Part shown: positions 1-7,032 of the stretch, piece by piece
Numbering within the stretch: position 1 is the stretch's first letter
How the letters are laid out: each line of letters starts with the position of its first letter
IMG/VR virus record: IMGVR_UViG_3300033145_000244
Span: 1-49,592 of that record
Source of the DNA: a virus
DNA: 49,592 bases
Strand: one strand, 5' to 3'
Notes under the pieces: generated by a model
Told to the model about the DNA's origin: nothing
Seen by the model: the letters and a program-made list of their open reading frames with translations, nothing else
The model's database searches: none
Position numbers and translations under genes: made by a program

Positions 1-38
1 TAGGTTCTGCGTCCCTTGTGTAACTGAGAGGAGATGGA

Positions 39-101
39 ATGATACCAAGGAAAATAAAAATATATGACAATGGTGTATGGGTAGAAGTTTATAGAGGGTA
101 A
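39..101 (+). CDS. Possible 20-residue peptide
   Basis: An ATG at 39 opens a 20-codon frame (MIPRKIKIYDNGVWVEVYRG) preceded by GAGAGGAG, though the spacing to the ATG is short. The sequence looks protein-like (IYDNGVWVEVY), but the peptide is very short and nothing can be said about its function. It would be the first gene of the plus-strand early block in this window. Confidence 0.25.
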   Translation: MIPRKIKIYDNGVWVEVYRG

Positions 102-405
102 TTATTAGGAGAGTTGCTGAAACCGTGAGGACAGCAAAGGGCGTGGATGCCTAAGGAGAGCTCTCCTTCACCCACATGCTTAATTTGGTATAAGTTTGCC
201 TTATGCGAGCCTCTGTGGGGTTGATAATTGACCGAGCATCGAGGGCAGTGCGTCACTAAGACGTAATGAGGGATAGTGCAGGATGTGGCTGCGATGGGTA
301 ATACCAAAAACAAGCGTAGTATCTCATAGCTGAACGACCTGGACTCGGTCATCATTACTAAGGAGGACACATGACAGGCTGAAGCATTTATGAAGGAGGT
401 TGAGG
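102..405 (+). other. Structured non-coding leader
   Basis: About 300 bases without a convincing gene lie upstream of the early gene run. Visible hairpins are TTGCTG/CAGCAA (around 113-136), the palindrome AAGGAGAG/CTCTCCTT at 153-168, CCCACA/TGTGGG enclosing a smaller stem (around 171-220), GCAG/CTGC near 272-286 and GACC/GGTC near 339-353. A perfect AAGGAGG at 360-366 precedes a three-codon frame (ATG ACA GGC TGA, 371-382), and an 8-codon frame (390-416) overlaps the start of the next gene. The region may be a structured 5' leader or a small RNA. I match it to no known RNA family, and the minus-strand frame covering it has no gene-like properties. Confidence 0.4.
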
Positions 406-708
406 ATGAAGATTGATGTGCTACACACTGTAATAAAAACAATGAATGATGAGAAAGAAAGAAATAATCCTGGTTCTCTTGGTCATCAATATAATGAGAT
501 TTGTTCTTGCGGTACTTGCCATATGGGTTTTAAGATTGCCTCCGCCATCATAGACCATGTGGTTGAGGTGCTTGGCGGGATAGAGGAAAAACAATGTTCA
601 TATTGTGGCGGGCTTGACTCAACTTATTATGCGTCATGCTCAACAGATTGTGATGATTACAATGATTTAATCACCGACATCATAACCATGTTCAAGGAGT
701 CAAAATGA
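406..708 (+). CDS. Small Cys-rich protein, unknown
   Basis: A 100-residue protein with two Cys clusters: C-x-C-x2-C near residues 33-38 (CSCGTC) and CSYCGG near 64-69, followed by CSTDCDD. A small zinc-binding fold is plausible. The ATG at 406 is chosen because AAGGAGG at 393-399 is correctly spaced; an in-frame TTG lies 6 bases upstream. Its stop overlaps the next possible start (ATGA at 705). Nothing in the sequence names a function. It is the first well-supported gene of the early block. Confidence 0.75.
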   Translation: MKIDVLHTVIKTMNDEKERNNPGSLGHQYNEICSCGTCHMGFKIASAIIDHVVEVLGGIEEKQCSYCGGLDSTYYASCSTDCDDYNDLITDIITMFKESK

Positions 709-779
709 GTTTACACAGGTGCGATGCCAACAGAAAGGGTCATATCATGGGGAGTAGTATAACGGGAGAGGGGGATGGG

Positions 780-1460
780 ATGAGTGAACTTAAGAAAGAT
801 ATAAAAGGAAAATGTTTATGTAAGAACTGTAATGGTCATGGTTGGGTTGGCTGTCCAAGAGGTGACGCAGAAGAGGAGGTCGTTCGGCTCAAAGCTGAAA
901 TCACAGACAGAGAAGCACTCCGCAGACATGAGGAGGTAAAGGTTGAGGGGCTTGAGGCTGAGGTCAAGGAGCTGAAGAAAGGATGCCACGAAGAAAAAGC
1001 TGAGATGTGCAGAGCTATGGTATGTATGGAAAATGAACCATTAAAAACAATCTATGATATTACTGAGAGAAATAAGAAACTTGGAACTGAACTTATAAAG
1101 GCAAAAGAAGATGCAATAGATTGGAGAAAGAATTGTGGACTTAGTTATGAGCATATTGTGAGGCTTGAGGCTGAGGTCAAGGAGCTGAAGAAAGCAGGTT
1201 CTCCATTATATGGTGAGGCTCGCAGTAGAATACTTAAAGAATGTAATAATGCAAGAACAATCAATGAAGGAATAGCTTATATTAAACAACTGAAGGACAA
1301 GGCTGTGATGGATGAGAAGGAGTTGGTGAAGGTGATCCGCGGGATATTGATAGATAATAATGTGGATTTATATTGTTACACAAGAACATTAGCAAACGCA
1401 ATCGCAGACGCTATTGAAAGGAAGAACCCAATAATTAACGAGTCAAAGACTCAGGAATGA
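780..1460 (+). CDS. Zinc-motif coiled-coil protein, unknown
   Basis: A 226-residue protein with an N-terminal CLCKNCNGHGWVGC segment, which resembles one DnaJ-type zinc repeat, followed by a long Glu/Lys-rich coiled coil. Inside the coiled coil a 31-base stretch is repeated exactly (951-981 and 1164-1194), encoding LEAEVKELKK twice, which indicates internal duplication. I chose the ATG at 780 because GGGAGAGGGGG lies just upstream and because the 13-base AGTATAACGGGAG element before it recurs before the gene at 1991. An alternative ATG at 705, overlapping the previous stop and with its own AAGGAG, would add 25 residues. A scaffolding or DNA-associated role is possible but not shown. Confidence 0.75.
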   Translation: MSELKKDIKGKCLCKNCNGHGWVGCPRGDAEEEVVRLKAEITDREALRRHEEVKVEGLEAEVKELKKGCHEEKAEMCRAMVCMENEPLKTIYDITERNKKLGTELIKAKEDAIDWRKNCGLSYEHIVRLEAEVKELKKAGSPLYGEARSRILKECNNARTINEGIAYIKQLKDKAVMDEKELVKVIRGILIDNNVDLYCYTRTLANAIADAIERKNPIINESKTQE

Positions 1461-1467
1461 GGAGGAT

Positions 1468-1605
1468 ATGAAACCAACAAAAGAACAATTACAAGAGATT
1501 GCATTTAAGGTTCGGCATGGTAGAGAACTTACCGACAAGGAAGAGAGTATTGCAATTGCAGAGGACGTGTTCTGCGCTGAACAGATAAGGCAGGAGGGGG
1601 TATGA
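1468..1605 (+). CDS. Small unknown protein (45 aa)
   Basis: The frame starts at ATG 1468 (MKPTKEQLQEIAFKVRHGRE...) after GAGGAGGAT and ends in TGA at 1603-1605, overlapping the next ATG at 1602 by ATGA. It is soluble and alpha-helical in appearance, with KEQLQEIAFKVRHGRELTDKE resembling a helical hairpin. The strong ribosome binding site and the overlap support a real gene. Function is unknown. Confidence 0.65.
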   Translation: MKPTKEQLQEIAFKVRHGRELTDKEESIAIAEDVFCAEQIRQEGV

Positions 1606-1974
1606 ACACAGAACACCATACAAGTTTAGAGTTGAGTCTGCGGTTGAAGGATGCAGGGCTTAGGCAAGATGGGTGGAGTGGGTATTGGGTGCAGGAAAAA
1701 AAGAATTACCCTTATGTGTTGGTCAGTTTACAAAATGGAACCATGCATGATGTTTTTTATGATGTTATTGCTGCCCCCCAACGGTCTTGAGCTTGCGGAG
1801 GTTTTGCCTGAGAATTTCTATGTCATACAAAAATATGACAAAAAATTCAACATTAGAGAACTTAATGACGTTAGGCATCTTGGTATTTTGGGTGGAGACT
1901 CACTCACCGAAGCACTAGGGTTGTGCTTAGAAGAACTGGGGAAACAGGGGATTATTAACCTATCAAAAGTATAA
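1602..1974 (+). CDS. Small phage protein split by a frameshift
   Basis: Two overlapping frames together spell one plausible protein. The first (1602-1790, MNTEHHTSLELSLRLKDAG...) runs to VFYDVIAAP. The remainder (NGLELAEVLPENFYVI...SLTEALGLCLEELGKQGI), ending at 1974, lies in the +1 frame. The break is at a run of six C (1774-1779); with five C the frame would read straight through as IAAPNGLELAEVLP. The joined product resembles a widespread class of small phage and prophage proteins with an N-terminal 'SLELSxxLxxAG' and a C-terminal 'SLxEALGxxLxxL...QG' segment. It may be a true one-base insertion, a programmed shift, or a homopolymer sequencing error. The start overlaps the previous stop and has GGAGGGGG upstream. 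Confidence 0.65.
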
Positions 1975-1990
1975 CGGGAGGAGAAGAGGG

Positions 1991-2275
1991 ATGAGTAAGA
2001 CAGTAAAAGGTAATCACCCATTGGCAGAATTACTCGCCAAGAAACTATTTGGCATTGAAATAGTGGGTAAAGATGAGCAAGTTGAAATGGTACGCAGGGC
2101 AATAAAAGCAGCTGTTATATGGAATGAGTCATACATCGACACCTTGTTGCCAGAGCTAATAGAGGGGCATCCAATAGTAGCTTCCTCAAGTATTAAAAGT
2201 GGAAGAGAAAGCGATGCTTATATTGAGGGAAATAATGATTGCCTAGACCATATCCAGAAAGAGAGGGCTAAATGA
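1991..2275 (+). CDS. Unknown early protein (94 aa)
   Basis: A 94-residue soluble protein (MSKTVKGNHPLAELLAKKLFG...) with a predicted helical N-terminal half. The start has a GGGAGGAGAAGAGGG purine tract, and the 13-base AGTATAACGGGAG element (1968-1980) lies just upstream, identical to that before the gene at 780. The stop overlaps the next ATG at 2272. No recognised domain. Confidence 0.7.
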   Translation: MSKTVKGNHPLAELLAKKLFGIEIVGKDEQVEMVRRAIKAAVIWNESYIDTLLPELIEGHPIVASSSIKSGRESDAYIEGNNDCLDHIQKERAK

Positions 2276-2463
2276 GGCGGTGCAAAGATTGTCCCAAGGT
2301 ATTTTGGCTAGTAACACATGACCGCGGGTTTAGAGATGGTTGTTGGGCTTGTAAGGCAACAGAAACGCATCCAGGAATATATGGGAATCCCAAGATATTA
2401 AACAAGGATGGGGATTGCCAATATTACAAACGTAAATGGTGGAAGATATGGAGGGCTAAATGA
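2272..2463 (+). CDS. Small Cys-rich protein (63 aa)
   Basis: A 63-residue basic protein with C-x2-C near the N-terminus (CKDC), C-x2-C in the middle (CWAC) and one more Cys near the C-terminus, consistent with a small zinc ribbon. It starts in an ATGA overlap with the preceding gene and ends in an ATGA overlap with the next, so all three are probably translationally coupled. No function can be assigned. Confidence 0.65.
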   Translation: MRRCKDCPKVFWLVTHDRGFRDGCWACKATETHPGIYGNPKILNKDGDCQYYKRKWWKIWRAK

Positions 2464-2570
2464 TAATGCTACAAACAATATGCGTGATAATAGGATGGGT
2501 GATGGTGGTAGGGCTTGGGTTTACGGGTGCGTGGGTAGCGTGGTGTTTATTATGGAGGGATGGGAGATGA
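2460..2570 (+). CDS. Small membrane protein (36 aa)
   Basis: ATG at 2460 opens 36 codons (MIMLQTICVIIGWVMVVGLG...) forming essentially one transmembrane helix with a basic C-terminus (LLWRDGR). It overlaps its neighbours by ATGA at both ends (2460-2463 and 2567-2570), the usual arrangement of coupled phage genes. Such single-span peptides can be holin-like, superinfection-exclusion or host-takeover proteins, but nothing here distinguishes them. Confidence 0.55.
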   Translation: MIMLQTICVIIGWVMVVGLGFTGAWVAWCLLWRDGR

Positions 2571-2893
2571 GTGATAAATTGAAACCATGTCCGTTTTGTG
2601 GAGGAGAAGCAGTATTCTATAATAATGAACCATTAGCCCAAATAAGATGTAGAAAGGACATATCTTGTAGGTTCCGTAGTATGGTGTATCTAACAAATGA
2701 AGAAGCTACTATTGTATGGAACACAAGAATAATTGAAGATGAATTAGAAGCTGAACACTACCGTAAACACGTAGTAATGTATCAGGTGCAGATGGCTATG
2801 GAGAAGAAGATCAAGAAACTGGAGGCACAGGCTGAGAGTTGGTTTGAACATATGCTAGTAAAGGAGGATAAAGATGAGGAAGGCCACGAATAA
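2567..2893 (+). CDS. Lar-like restriction alleviation protein
   Basis: A 108-residue protein beginning MSDKLKPCPFCGGEAVF, followed by an IRCRKDISC segment and then EEATIVWNTR. The order 'LKPCPFCGG...C...C...A...WN.R' is the hallmark of the Lar/restriction-alleviation zinc-ribbon family common in phages, where Lar of the Rac prophage modulates type I restriction. The C-terminal half is a charged helix (MEKKIKKLEAQAESW). I chose ATG 2567 (ATGA overlap, GGAGGGATGGGAG upstream) over far-upstream in-frame starts because the conserved domain begins there. Family assignment is good; an anti-restriction role in this phage is inferred. Confidence 0.8.
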   Translation: MSDKLKPCPFCGGEAVFYNNEPLAQIRCRKDISCRFRSMVYLTNEEATIVWNTRIIEDELEAEHYRKHVVMYQVQMAMEKKIKKLEAQAESWFEHMLVKEDKDEEGHE

Positions 2894-3038
2894 ATTATTA
2901 ATCAGGATACGTGATAAACTATTAAAAGAAGCACGTACCAGCAATGATATAAGTAATAAAACTGACTATGTAAATGGTGTACTGGACATGCACAATGAAC
3001 TAATTGTGGAACTTGACGCACTCCTGGCGGGGAGATAA
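2874..3038 (+). CDS. Small unknown protein (54 aa)
   Basis: ATG 2874 follows AAGGAGG (2861-2867) at good spacing, inside the 3' end of the Lar-like gene. It encodes 54 residues (MRKATNKLLIRIRDKLL...), basic at the N-terminus and helical, ending ELDALLAGR. No family recognised. Confidence 0.6.
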   Translation: MRKATNKLLIRIRDKLLKEARTSNDISNKTDYVNGVLDMHNELIVELDALLAGR

Positions 3039-3095
3039 ATTTCCGGAAGACCGGACACTTGTTTTATCGTATCGGGAACCTTAAGGATAAATATA

Positions 3096-3233
3096 ATGAT
3101 CAAAAACACGTGGAATACAATTGTCTTTATATGTTGGGGTATGTATCACACACTATTATTTGTGGCCCTTGTGTCGATCCTAATGCATGGTGTAGTAGTA
3201 TGTATTAAACAATTAATTGGTATTTATCAGTAA
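3096..3233 (+). CDS. Small membrane protein (45 aa)
   Basis: A 45-residue frame (MIKNTWNTIVFICWGMYHTL...) with a hydrophobic core of about 25-30 residues (roughly residues 8-40, possibly one long helix) and a short polar tail. The ribosome binding site is weak and distant (TTAAGGATAAATATA). It stands alone in the gap between 3038 and 3272. Membrane location is likely; function is unknown. Confidence 0.45.
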   Translation: MIKNTWNTIVFICWGMYHTLLFVALVSILMHGVVVCIKQLIGIYQ

Positions 3234-3271
3234 CTATTTAAAAACGATAAAGAGGAAAGAAGGAGGTAAAC

Positions 3272-3745
3272 ATGACAGAATTAATATTATTAGTGGGTAA
3301 TATCGGTAGTGGGAAGGGAAGGTTGGCAGAGCAATACCATGAGAAGGGCTATTTAATATTGAACAAGGATGCAATACGCAGTATGATTGGAGCTGGTAAG
3401 TACATATTTGACCCCAAGATTGAGCCAATACTTGCGCATATAGAGGGCGCACTAGCTGGTTCCATGCTTAGTGCTGGGTATAATATCGTAGTTGATTCAT
3501 GCAATGTAACAATTGGTAGACGCATGGAGTATAAGCAAATTGCAGAGATGTTTAAGGCCAAAATCATAGTACATGAATTACCAAGGGAGTTAATGTCCTT
3601 ATGTATTGAACGTAGGATGAATGATGCACGTGGTGTCTCGAAGGAAACATGGGAAGAGGTATGGATGAAATTTGACAGTAAGTATTTTTCTCCCATAGAG
3701 GAGGAAGGATACGCAGAGATAAGGAGGGGTGCTGATGTTAATTGA
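3272..3745 (+). CDS. P-loop NTPase/kinase, polynucleotide kinase-like
   Basis: A 157-residue protein with an N-terminal Walker A motif (VGNIGSGKG, about residues 8-16), a DAIR segment after beta2 (LNKDAIRSMIG), a 'NIVVDSCNVT' segment as the second acidic strand, and 'CIERRMNDARG' as the LID-like arginine region. This order matches the AAA_33/zeta-toxin/T4 polynucleotide kinase 5'-kinase group, which phosphorylates nucleic acid ends or small substrates. The kinase core is complete but there is no phosphatase domain. AAGGAGG precedes the start. It overlaps the downstream nuclease, suggesting a role in DNA-end processing, but the substrate is not evident. Confidence 0.75.
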   Translation: MTELILLVGNIGSGKGRLAEQYHEKGYLILNKDAIRSMIGAGKYIFDPKIEPILAHIEGALAGSMLSAGYNIVVDSCNVTIGRRMEYKQIAEMFKAKIIVHELPRELMSLCIERRMNDARGVSKETWEEVWMKFDSKYFSPIEEEGYAEIRRGADVN

Positions 3746-4580
3746 GAGAGTAAATGATTATATTTGTAATCCGCATATTTCATCTGATAGGGGTAGAAAG
3801 GGATATTACCCATCAGAGGCAAGTGCTATTGATCGTAATACTGGTGTATGCCTTGGTAAGTGTTTGCGTGCGGCGTATTATTCATGGTCTAATGTTGAGA
3901 AGACCAACCCAGTAGATGCACGTGGCAATTGGACCTTCGCATTCGGTAGTGCGATTGAACACCTATATACGCAATTCTTTAAGGAGATTGGTATATGGCG
4001 TGGCAATAATGTAAAATTCTATGATCGGGTGCGCAACATTAGTGGTGAGGTTGATATCTTTGTTGTGAATCTAGAGGGTAGTATTATTGGTGTGGAAATA
4101 AAGACCGCATATGGATACGGGTTTCAAAAGAACATTAAAGTCGCGCCAAAACCAGAGAACCTGATGCAGGTTGGCCTATACCTTGATAACTTTCCAGATA
4201 TTAAGTATTGGATATTAATTTACCATTCAAGGGACACACAAGAACAGGTTGAGTACCATGTTAGTCGTGGCCCAAATAATAATCTCATTATAAATCATGC
4301 CATACCAATTAATAATTGGACGATGGATGATGTGTACGTTAGATATGATCAACTTGGGCAAGCATTGATGACAAAAACTGAGCCTAAACAGGATTTTACC
4401 TATATGTATACAATGGAAGAATCAGTAAAAAGATTTGCCATGGGTACAATAAGCAAAACAAAAATGGGGAAGGTAGAGAAGAAGACCGAGACTGACAGTG
4501 ACTGGCACTGCTTGTATTGTGGATATTTAGACCATTGTTGGAAAGAAAAAAGGGCTAGTATAAAATTGAAGGGGGTTTGA
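3735..4580 (+). CDS. Cas4/RecB-like PD-(D/E)xK nuclease
   Basis: A 281-residue protein with a RecB/Cas4-type nuclease core: H76 (GSAIEHL), D107 (GEVDIFV) and E121-x-K123 (IGVEIKT), then a Q-containing helix (PENLMQVGLYL). It also carries the Fe-S arrangement of Cas4 and AddB: Cys at 39/43 (GVCLGKCLRA) and a C-terminal trio C259, C262 and C268 (CLYCGYLDHC). This predicts an iron-sulphur-stabilised DNA exonuclease acting in recombination, end resection or host DNA degradation. ATG 3735 is chosen because AAGGAGGGG is 6-7 bases upstream; an in-frame GTG at 3729 is less likely. It overlaps the kinase gene and no cas1 is nearby, so this is a phage recombination nuclease rather than a CRISPR component. 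Confidence 0.88.
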   Translation: MLIERVNDYICNPHISSDRGRKGYYPSEASAIDRNTGVCLGKCLRAAYYSWSNVEKTNPVDARGNWTFAFGSAIEHLYTQFFKEIGIWRGNNVKFYDRVRNISGEVDIFVVNLEGSIIGVEIKTAYGYGFQKNIKVAPKPENLMQVGLYLDNFPDIKYWILIYHSRDTQEQVEYHVSRGPNNNLIINHAIPINNWTMDDVYVRYDQLGQALMTKTEPKQDFTYMYTMEESVKRFAMGTISKTKMGKVEKKTETDSDWHCLYCGYLDHCWKEKRASIKLKGV

Positions 4581-4581
4581 T

Positions 4582-5013
4582 ATGTTTAAATTATTTAGAT
4601 CAAAAATGGCTGAAAATTTATTTGATATGGAAATTAGAGTAAAAATACTTACCGATGAAAAAGAAAGATTAACTGAAGAACTTGAATTATTAAAAATGAG
4701 AAAGAGGATTGAGCAGGAAGAATTAAAGCATATGATTAAGATCACAGAAGAAAAGAATGAACTGCGTCTTAAGGAGAAGGAATTGATGCTTGAGAAGGAA
4801 AAGCAAGAAGTTATTACAAGGTTGAAGGAAGAGAATAAAGATATTCTTACGGAAGCACTAGAAAAACATCACGGCAAATTAGAATCTAGATTTGCTGAGG
4901 AATTGTCTTCCCTAAAGGAAGTATATGCACTATTAATGGAGAGATTGCCAAATGTAAATCTTGATATAAGCCGCCACTATGGCGATCCCAAAATCAAACA
5001 GGTTGAAAAATGA
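4582..5013 (+). CDS. Coiled-coil protein, unknown
   Basis: A 143-residue, highly charged protein, nearly all coiled coil from about residue 15 to 110 (TDEKERLTEELELLKMRKR...), with a short C-terminal non-helical tail (LPNVNLDISRHYGDP). The start follows GGGGG directly after the nuclease stop, so it is co-transcribed and possibly coupled to the nuclease. It could be an accessory oligomerising partner of the nuclease. No family identified. Confidence 0.7.
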   Translation: MFKLFRSKMAENLFDMEIRVKILTDEKERLTEELELLKMRKRIEQEELKHMIKITEEKNELRLKEKELMLEKEKQEVITRLKEENKDILTEALEKHHGKLESRFAEELSSLKEVYALLMERLPNVNLDISRHYGDPKIKQVEK

Positions 5014-5261
5014 AGATAATATTTCCAGCACTAAATACCGTGCATACTATATGTGAACTTGAATCACGATCAGCGTTGGATGCTCTCAGGATAGAGGTTG
5101 CGTTGTGGCTTGGTACTGCTCAATGGGAATTTGATAACAGGGATAGACATGCTGAAATATGGCAGGAGAAGAGGGTACCACAGACTGAACAAAAGGTATT
5201 AGTAGATACGGAAATTGGTAGATTATCACAACTATCACAAGCTGCATTTCGACCTGGGTAA
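5010..5261 (+). CDS. Unknown protein (83 aa)
   Basis: An 83-residue protein starting in an ATGA overlap with the coiled-coil gene (MKIIFPALNTVHTICELESR...). It is mostly helical with a Trp-containing central region (ALWLGTAQWEFDNRDRHAEIW). No domain recognised. The 99 bases that follow (5262-5360) contain no convincing gene. Confidence 0.6.
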   Translation: MKIIFPALNTVHTICELESRSALDALRIEVALWLGTAQWEFDNRDRHAEIWQEKRVPQTEQKVLVDTEIGRLSQLSQAAFRPG

Positions 5262-5360
5262 ATTACATCTGCCACACCTACACTAGGCGGGATACAAATG
5301 ATGGGCCATAGCGCATTAAGTGATAAATATATAAATTTTACTACCGCATAGGGGGGTAAT

Positions 5361-5747
5361 ATGGATGCATATGAAAATGATATAACATATGATGAGCTAG
5401 AGAAGAAGATAGTCAATACATTAAACACCGTTGAGGGCAAGATGGGACACATGATACGTGATGTAATACATCGTAATACTAATATGTACTACTACCTACT
5501 TATAAGTCCATGTGCGATTAATGGTAGTATTCGTATAATGAAGCACCATGGACAACGAGACAACAATCGCACATTTGTCGAGGTTGAACGGTTTAGATAC
5601 TATGATTGGAATATGAAGGTTAATGCATATAAGAAAGCACTATTGTGGTTGCTTAGTAAAAGTAAAATCGGATCTATGGTTGGTAGAGAAGCGGTAATGA
5701 CATTAAGCAATAAGGTATATAAGGTAAAAATAATAGAGGAGGTATAG
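5361..5747 (+). CDS. Unknown protein (128 aa)
   Basis: A 128-residue protein (MDAYENDITYDELEKKIVNT...) with mixed alpha/beta character and a basic C-terminal half (KKALLWLLSKSKIG). A GGGGGG tract precedes the ATG. Its stop overlaps the next gene's GTG start by one base. It lies just upstream of the zinc-ribbon and PurZ genes, in the same transcript direction. Function not recognised. Confidence 0.7.
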   Translation: MDAYENDITYDELEKKIVNTLNTVEGKMGHMIRDVIHRNTNMYYYLLISPCAINGSIRIMKHHGQRDNNRTFVEVERFRYYDWNMKVNAYKKALLWLLSKSKIGSMVGREAVMTLSNKVYKVKIIEEV

Positions 5748-5953
5748 TGACTACTGCGTATTGCCTGATATGTAAAGATGTAACAGATGTAGTTGATTCA
5801 AGCGTTGACTATTATAAAAATGGAACGCCAGTAATCAAGGGTAAGTGTATTAAGTGTGGTAAGAGGATAACAAGGATCATGAAGAGGGATGAACGCGTGC
5901 TATTAAAGGAAAAACAATATAGTTCAATTAGAAAGGAGATAGAGGATGCCTAA
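5747..5953 (+). CDS. DUF5679-like zinc-ribbon protein
   Basis: A 68-residue protein with YCLICKD near the N-terminus, a KNGTPVIKGKC segment and CIKCGKR, i.e. two C-x2-C knuckles. The pattern 'AYCxxCK...KNGxPxxxGxCxxCG' is typical of the small DUF5679 zinc ribbon often found in phage and archaeal-virus genomes. The start is GTG 5747, with AGAGGAGG upstream. Its last codons overlap the purZ-like start (5946-5953), so translation is probably coupled. The molecular role is unknown. Confidence 0.75.
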   Translation: MTTAYCLICKDVTDVVDSSVDYYKNGTPVIKGKCIKCGKRITRIMKRDERVLLKEKQYSSIRKEIEDA

Positions 5954-7019
5954 AGTAACATGTATTATAGACGGCCAGTATGGTAGCTGTGGTAAGGGTG
6001 CCATATGTGGACATCTAGCTAATGAATTTGATGTTGCAGTACGTGTCGGCGCACCAAATGCTGGTCATACATTGAAGATTGATAGGCGTATATGGAAATT
6101 CCAGCAAATACCAGTAGCGGCACTTATAAATAAGGATATGCGAGTATGTATTGGTGCGGCTGGTCTCATAAATGAAGAGGTATTAAGACGTGAAATGAAC
6201 GAGATTGAGAACACGCATAGGCTTATGATTGATAGAAATGCTGGCATACTTGAACCACGGCACAAGGAACAAGAAGAGGCTGAGAAGATGTTTGAGGGTA
6301 TAGGCTCTACGTGTGAAGGTGTTGGCGCGGCAAGACGTGATAAGATTAAGAGGGATAAGAAATTCAGGACCGCGGGTAAGACTGAATGGTTACGTGAGTA
6401 CATAACAAATGTTGCCATTTATTTGAACACGTGTAGTGACGATACAAAGGTTATGATAGAAGGAACGCAAGGATATGGATTGAGCATGAATCACGGACAA
6501 TATCCATATACCACGTCATGTGATGTACTTGCATCATCCTTACTATCAGATGTTGGCCTAGCACCGCAGACGCTTGAGCATACGATCATGGTAATAAGGA
6601 CATACCCAATTAGGGTATTTGGCAATAGTGGCCCCATGTGTGGTAAGGAGTTATCATGGGATGATATAACCAAGAGGTCTGGTGCACCAAAGCCCATAGT
6701 TGAGCGCACAACAGTCACTAATAGGGTACGCAGGGTATGTGAATTTGATATAGACATGGTAAGGGAGGCATGCCTACTAAATAGACCGACGCAACTAGCA
6801 GTAACATTTATGGATTATATTGATCATAAGGATTACGGCAAGACAGAGTATAATGCCCTAAGTGAGAAGTCAAGAGCATTCACAACGATGATATATGATA
6901 AACTTGGAATACCAGTTACACTAATCAAAACTGGGCCAGATAATAAACATATCATTGATCTAAGAGGTAAGTATACATTAACCAAAAATTTAGCCTTTGA
7001 TGAGGGTAATAACATTTAA
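5946..7019 (+). CDS. purZ: PurZ-like adenylosuccinate synthetase homologue
   Basis: A 357-residue PurA-family enzyme. The N-terminal loop reads DGQYGSCGKG (residues 9-18), so the catalytic Asp of cellular PurA (E. coli D13, GDEGKG) is Ser14, while the catalytic His is kept (H41 in APNAGHT). Also visible are EGTQGYGLSMNHGQYPYTTS, the ERTTVTNRVRRV loop and a C-terminal TGPDNKH. Asp-to-Ser with retained His is, from established work on phages S-2L and PhiVC8, the PurZ signature. PurZ condenses dGMP with aspartate to form N6-succino-2-amino-dAMP, the precursor of dZMP, so that Z replaces A in phage DNA. The length is shorter than bacterial PurA (about 430) and close to archaeal PurA and PurZ. Whether ATP or GTP is the phosphate donor (PurZ versus PurZ0) cannot be read by eye. 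It is coupled to the zinc-ribbon gene. Confidence 0.9.
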   Translation: MPKVTCIIDGQYGSCGKGAICGHLANEFDVAVRVGAPNAGHTLKIDRRIWKFQQIPVAALINKDMRVCIGAAGLINEEVLRREMNEIENTHRLMIDRNAGILEPRHKEQEEAEKMFEGIGSTCEGVGAARRDKIKRDKKFRTAGKTEWLREYITNVAIYLNTCSDDTKVMIEGTQGYGLSMNHGQYPYTTSCDVLASSLLSDVGLAPQTLEHTIMVIRTYPIRVFGNSGPMCGKELSWDDITKRSGAPKPIVERTTVTNRVRRVCEFDIDMVREACLLNRPTQLAVTFMDYIDHKDYGKTEYNALSEKSRAFTTMIYDKLGIPVTLIKTGPDNKHIIDLRGKYTLTKNLAFDEGNNI

Positions 7020-7032
7020 GGAGGTGATTGAA

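Noticed and set aside
100-360. Possible tRNA, hammerhead ribozyme or 23S rRNA fragment (a GTGGATGCCTA stretch resembles the 5' end of 23S)
   Set aside because: No cloverleaf, no CUGANGA/GAAA core, and the rRNA-like match is only about 11 bases without the surrounding conserved sequence.
89-442. 117-residue minus-strand frame at the left end
   Set aside because: Cys/Ser-rich composition, no ribosome binding site, and it runs over the start of a well-supported plus-strand gene; it looks like antisense of a structured leader.
3735-4580. CRISPR-associated Cas4 and a CRISPR array
   Set aside because: No cas1/cas2 and no repeat-spacer array anywhere in the window; the nuclease fits phage recombination.
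5297-5350. 17-codon frame between 5261 and 5361
   Set aside because: Only a weak GGCGGG tract upstream and no other support; too short to call.
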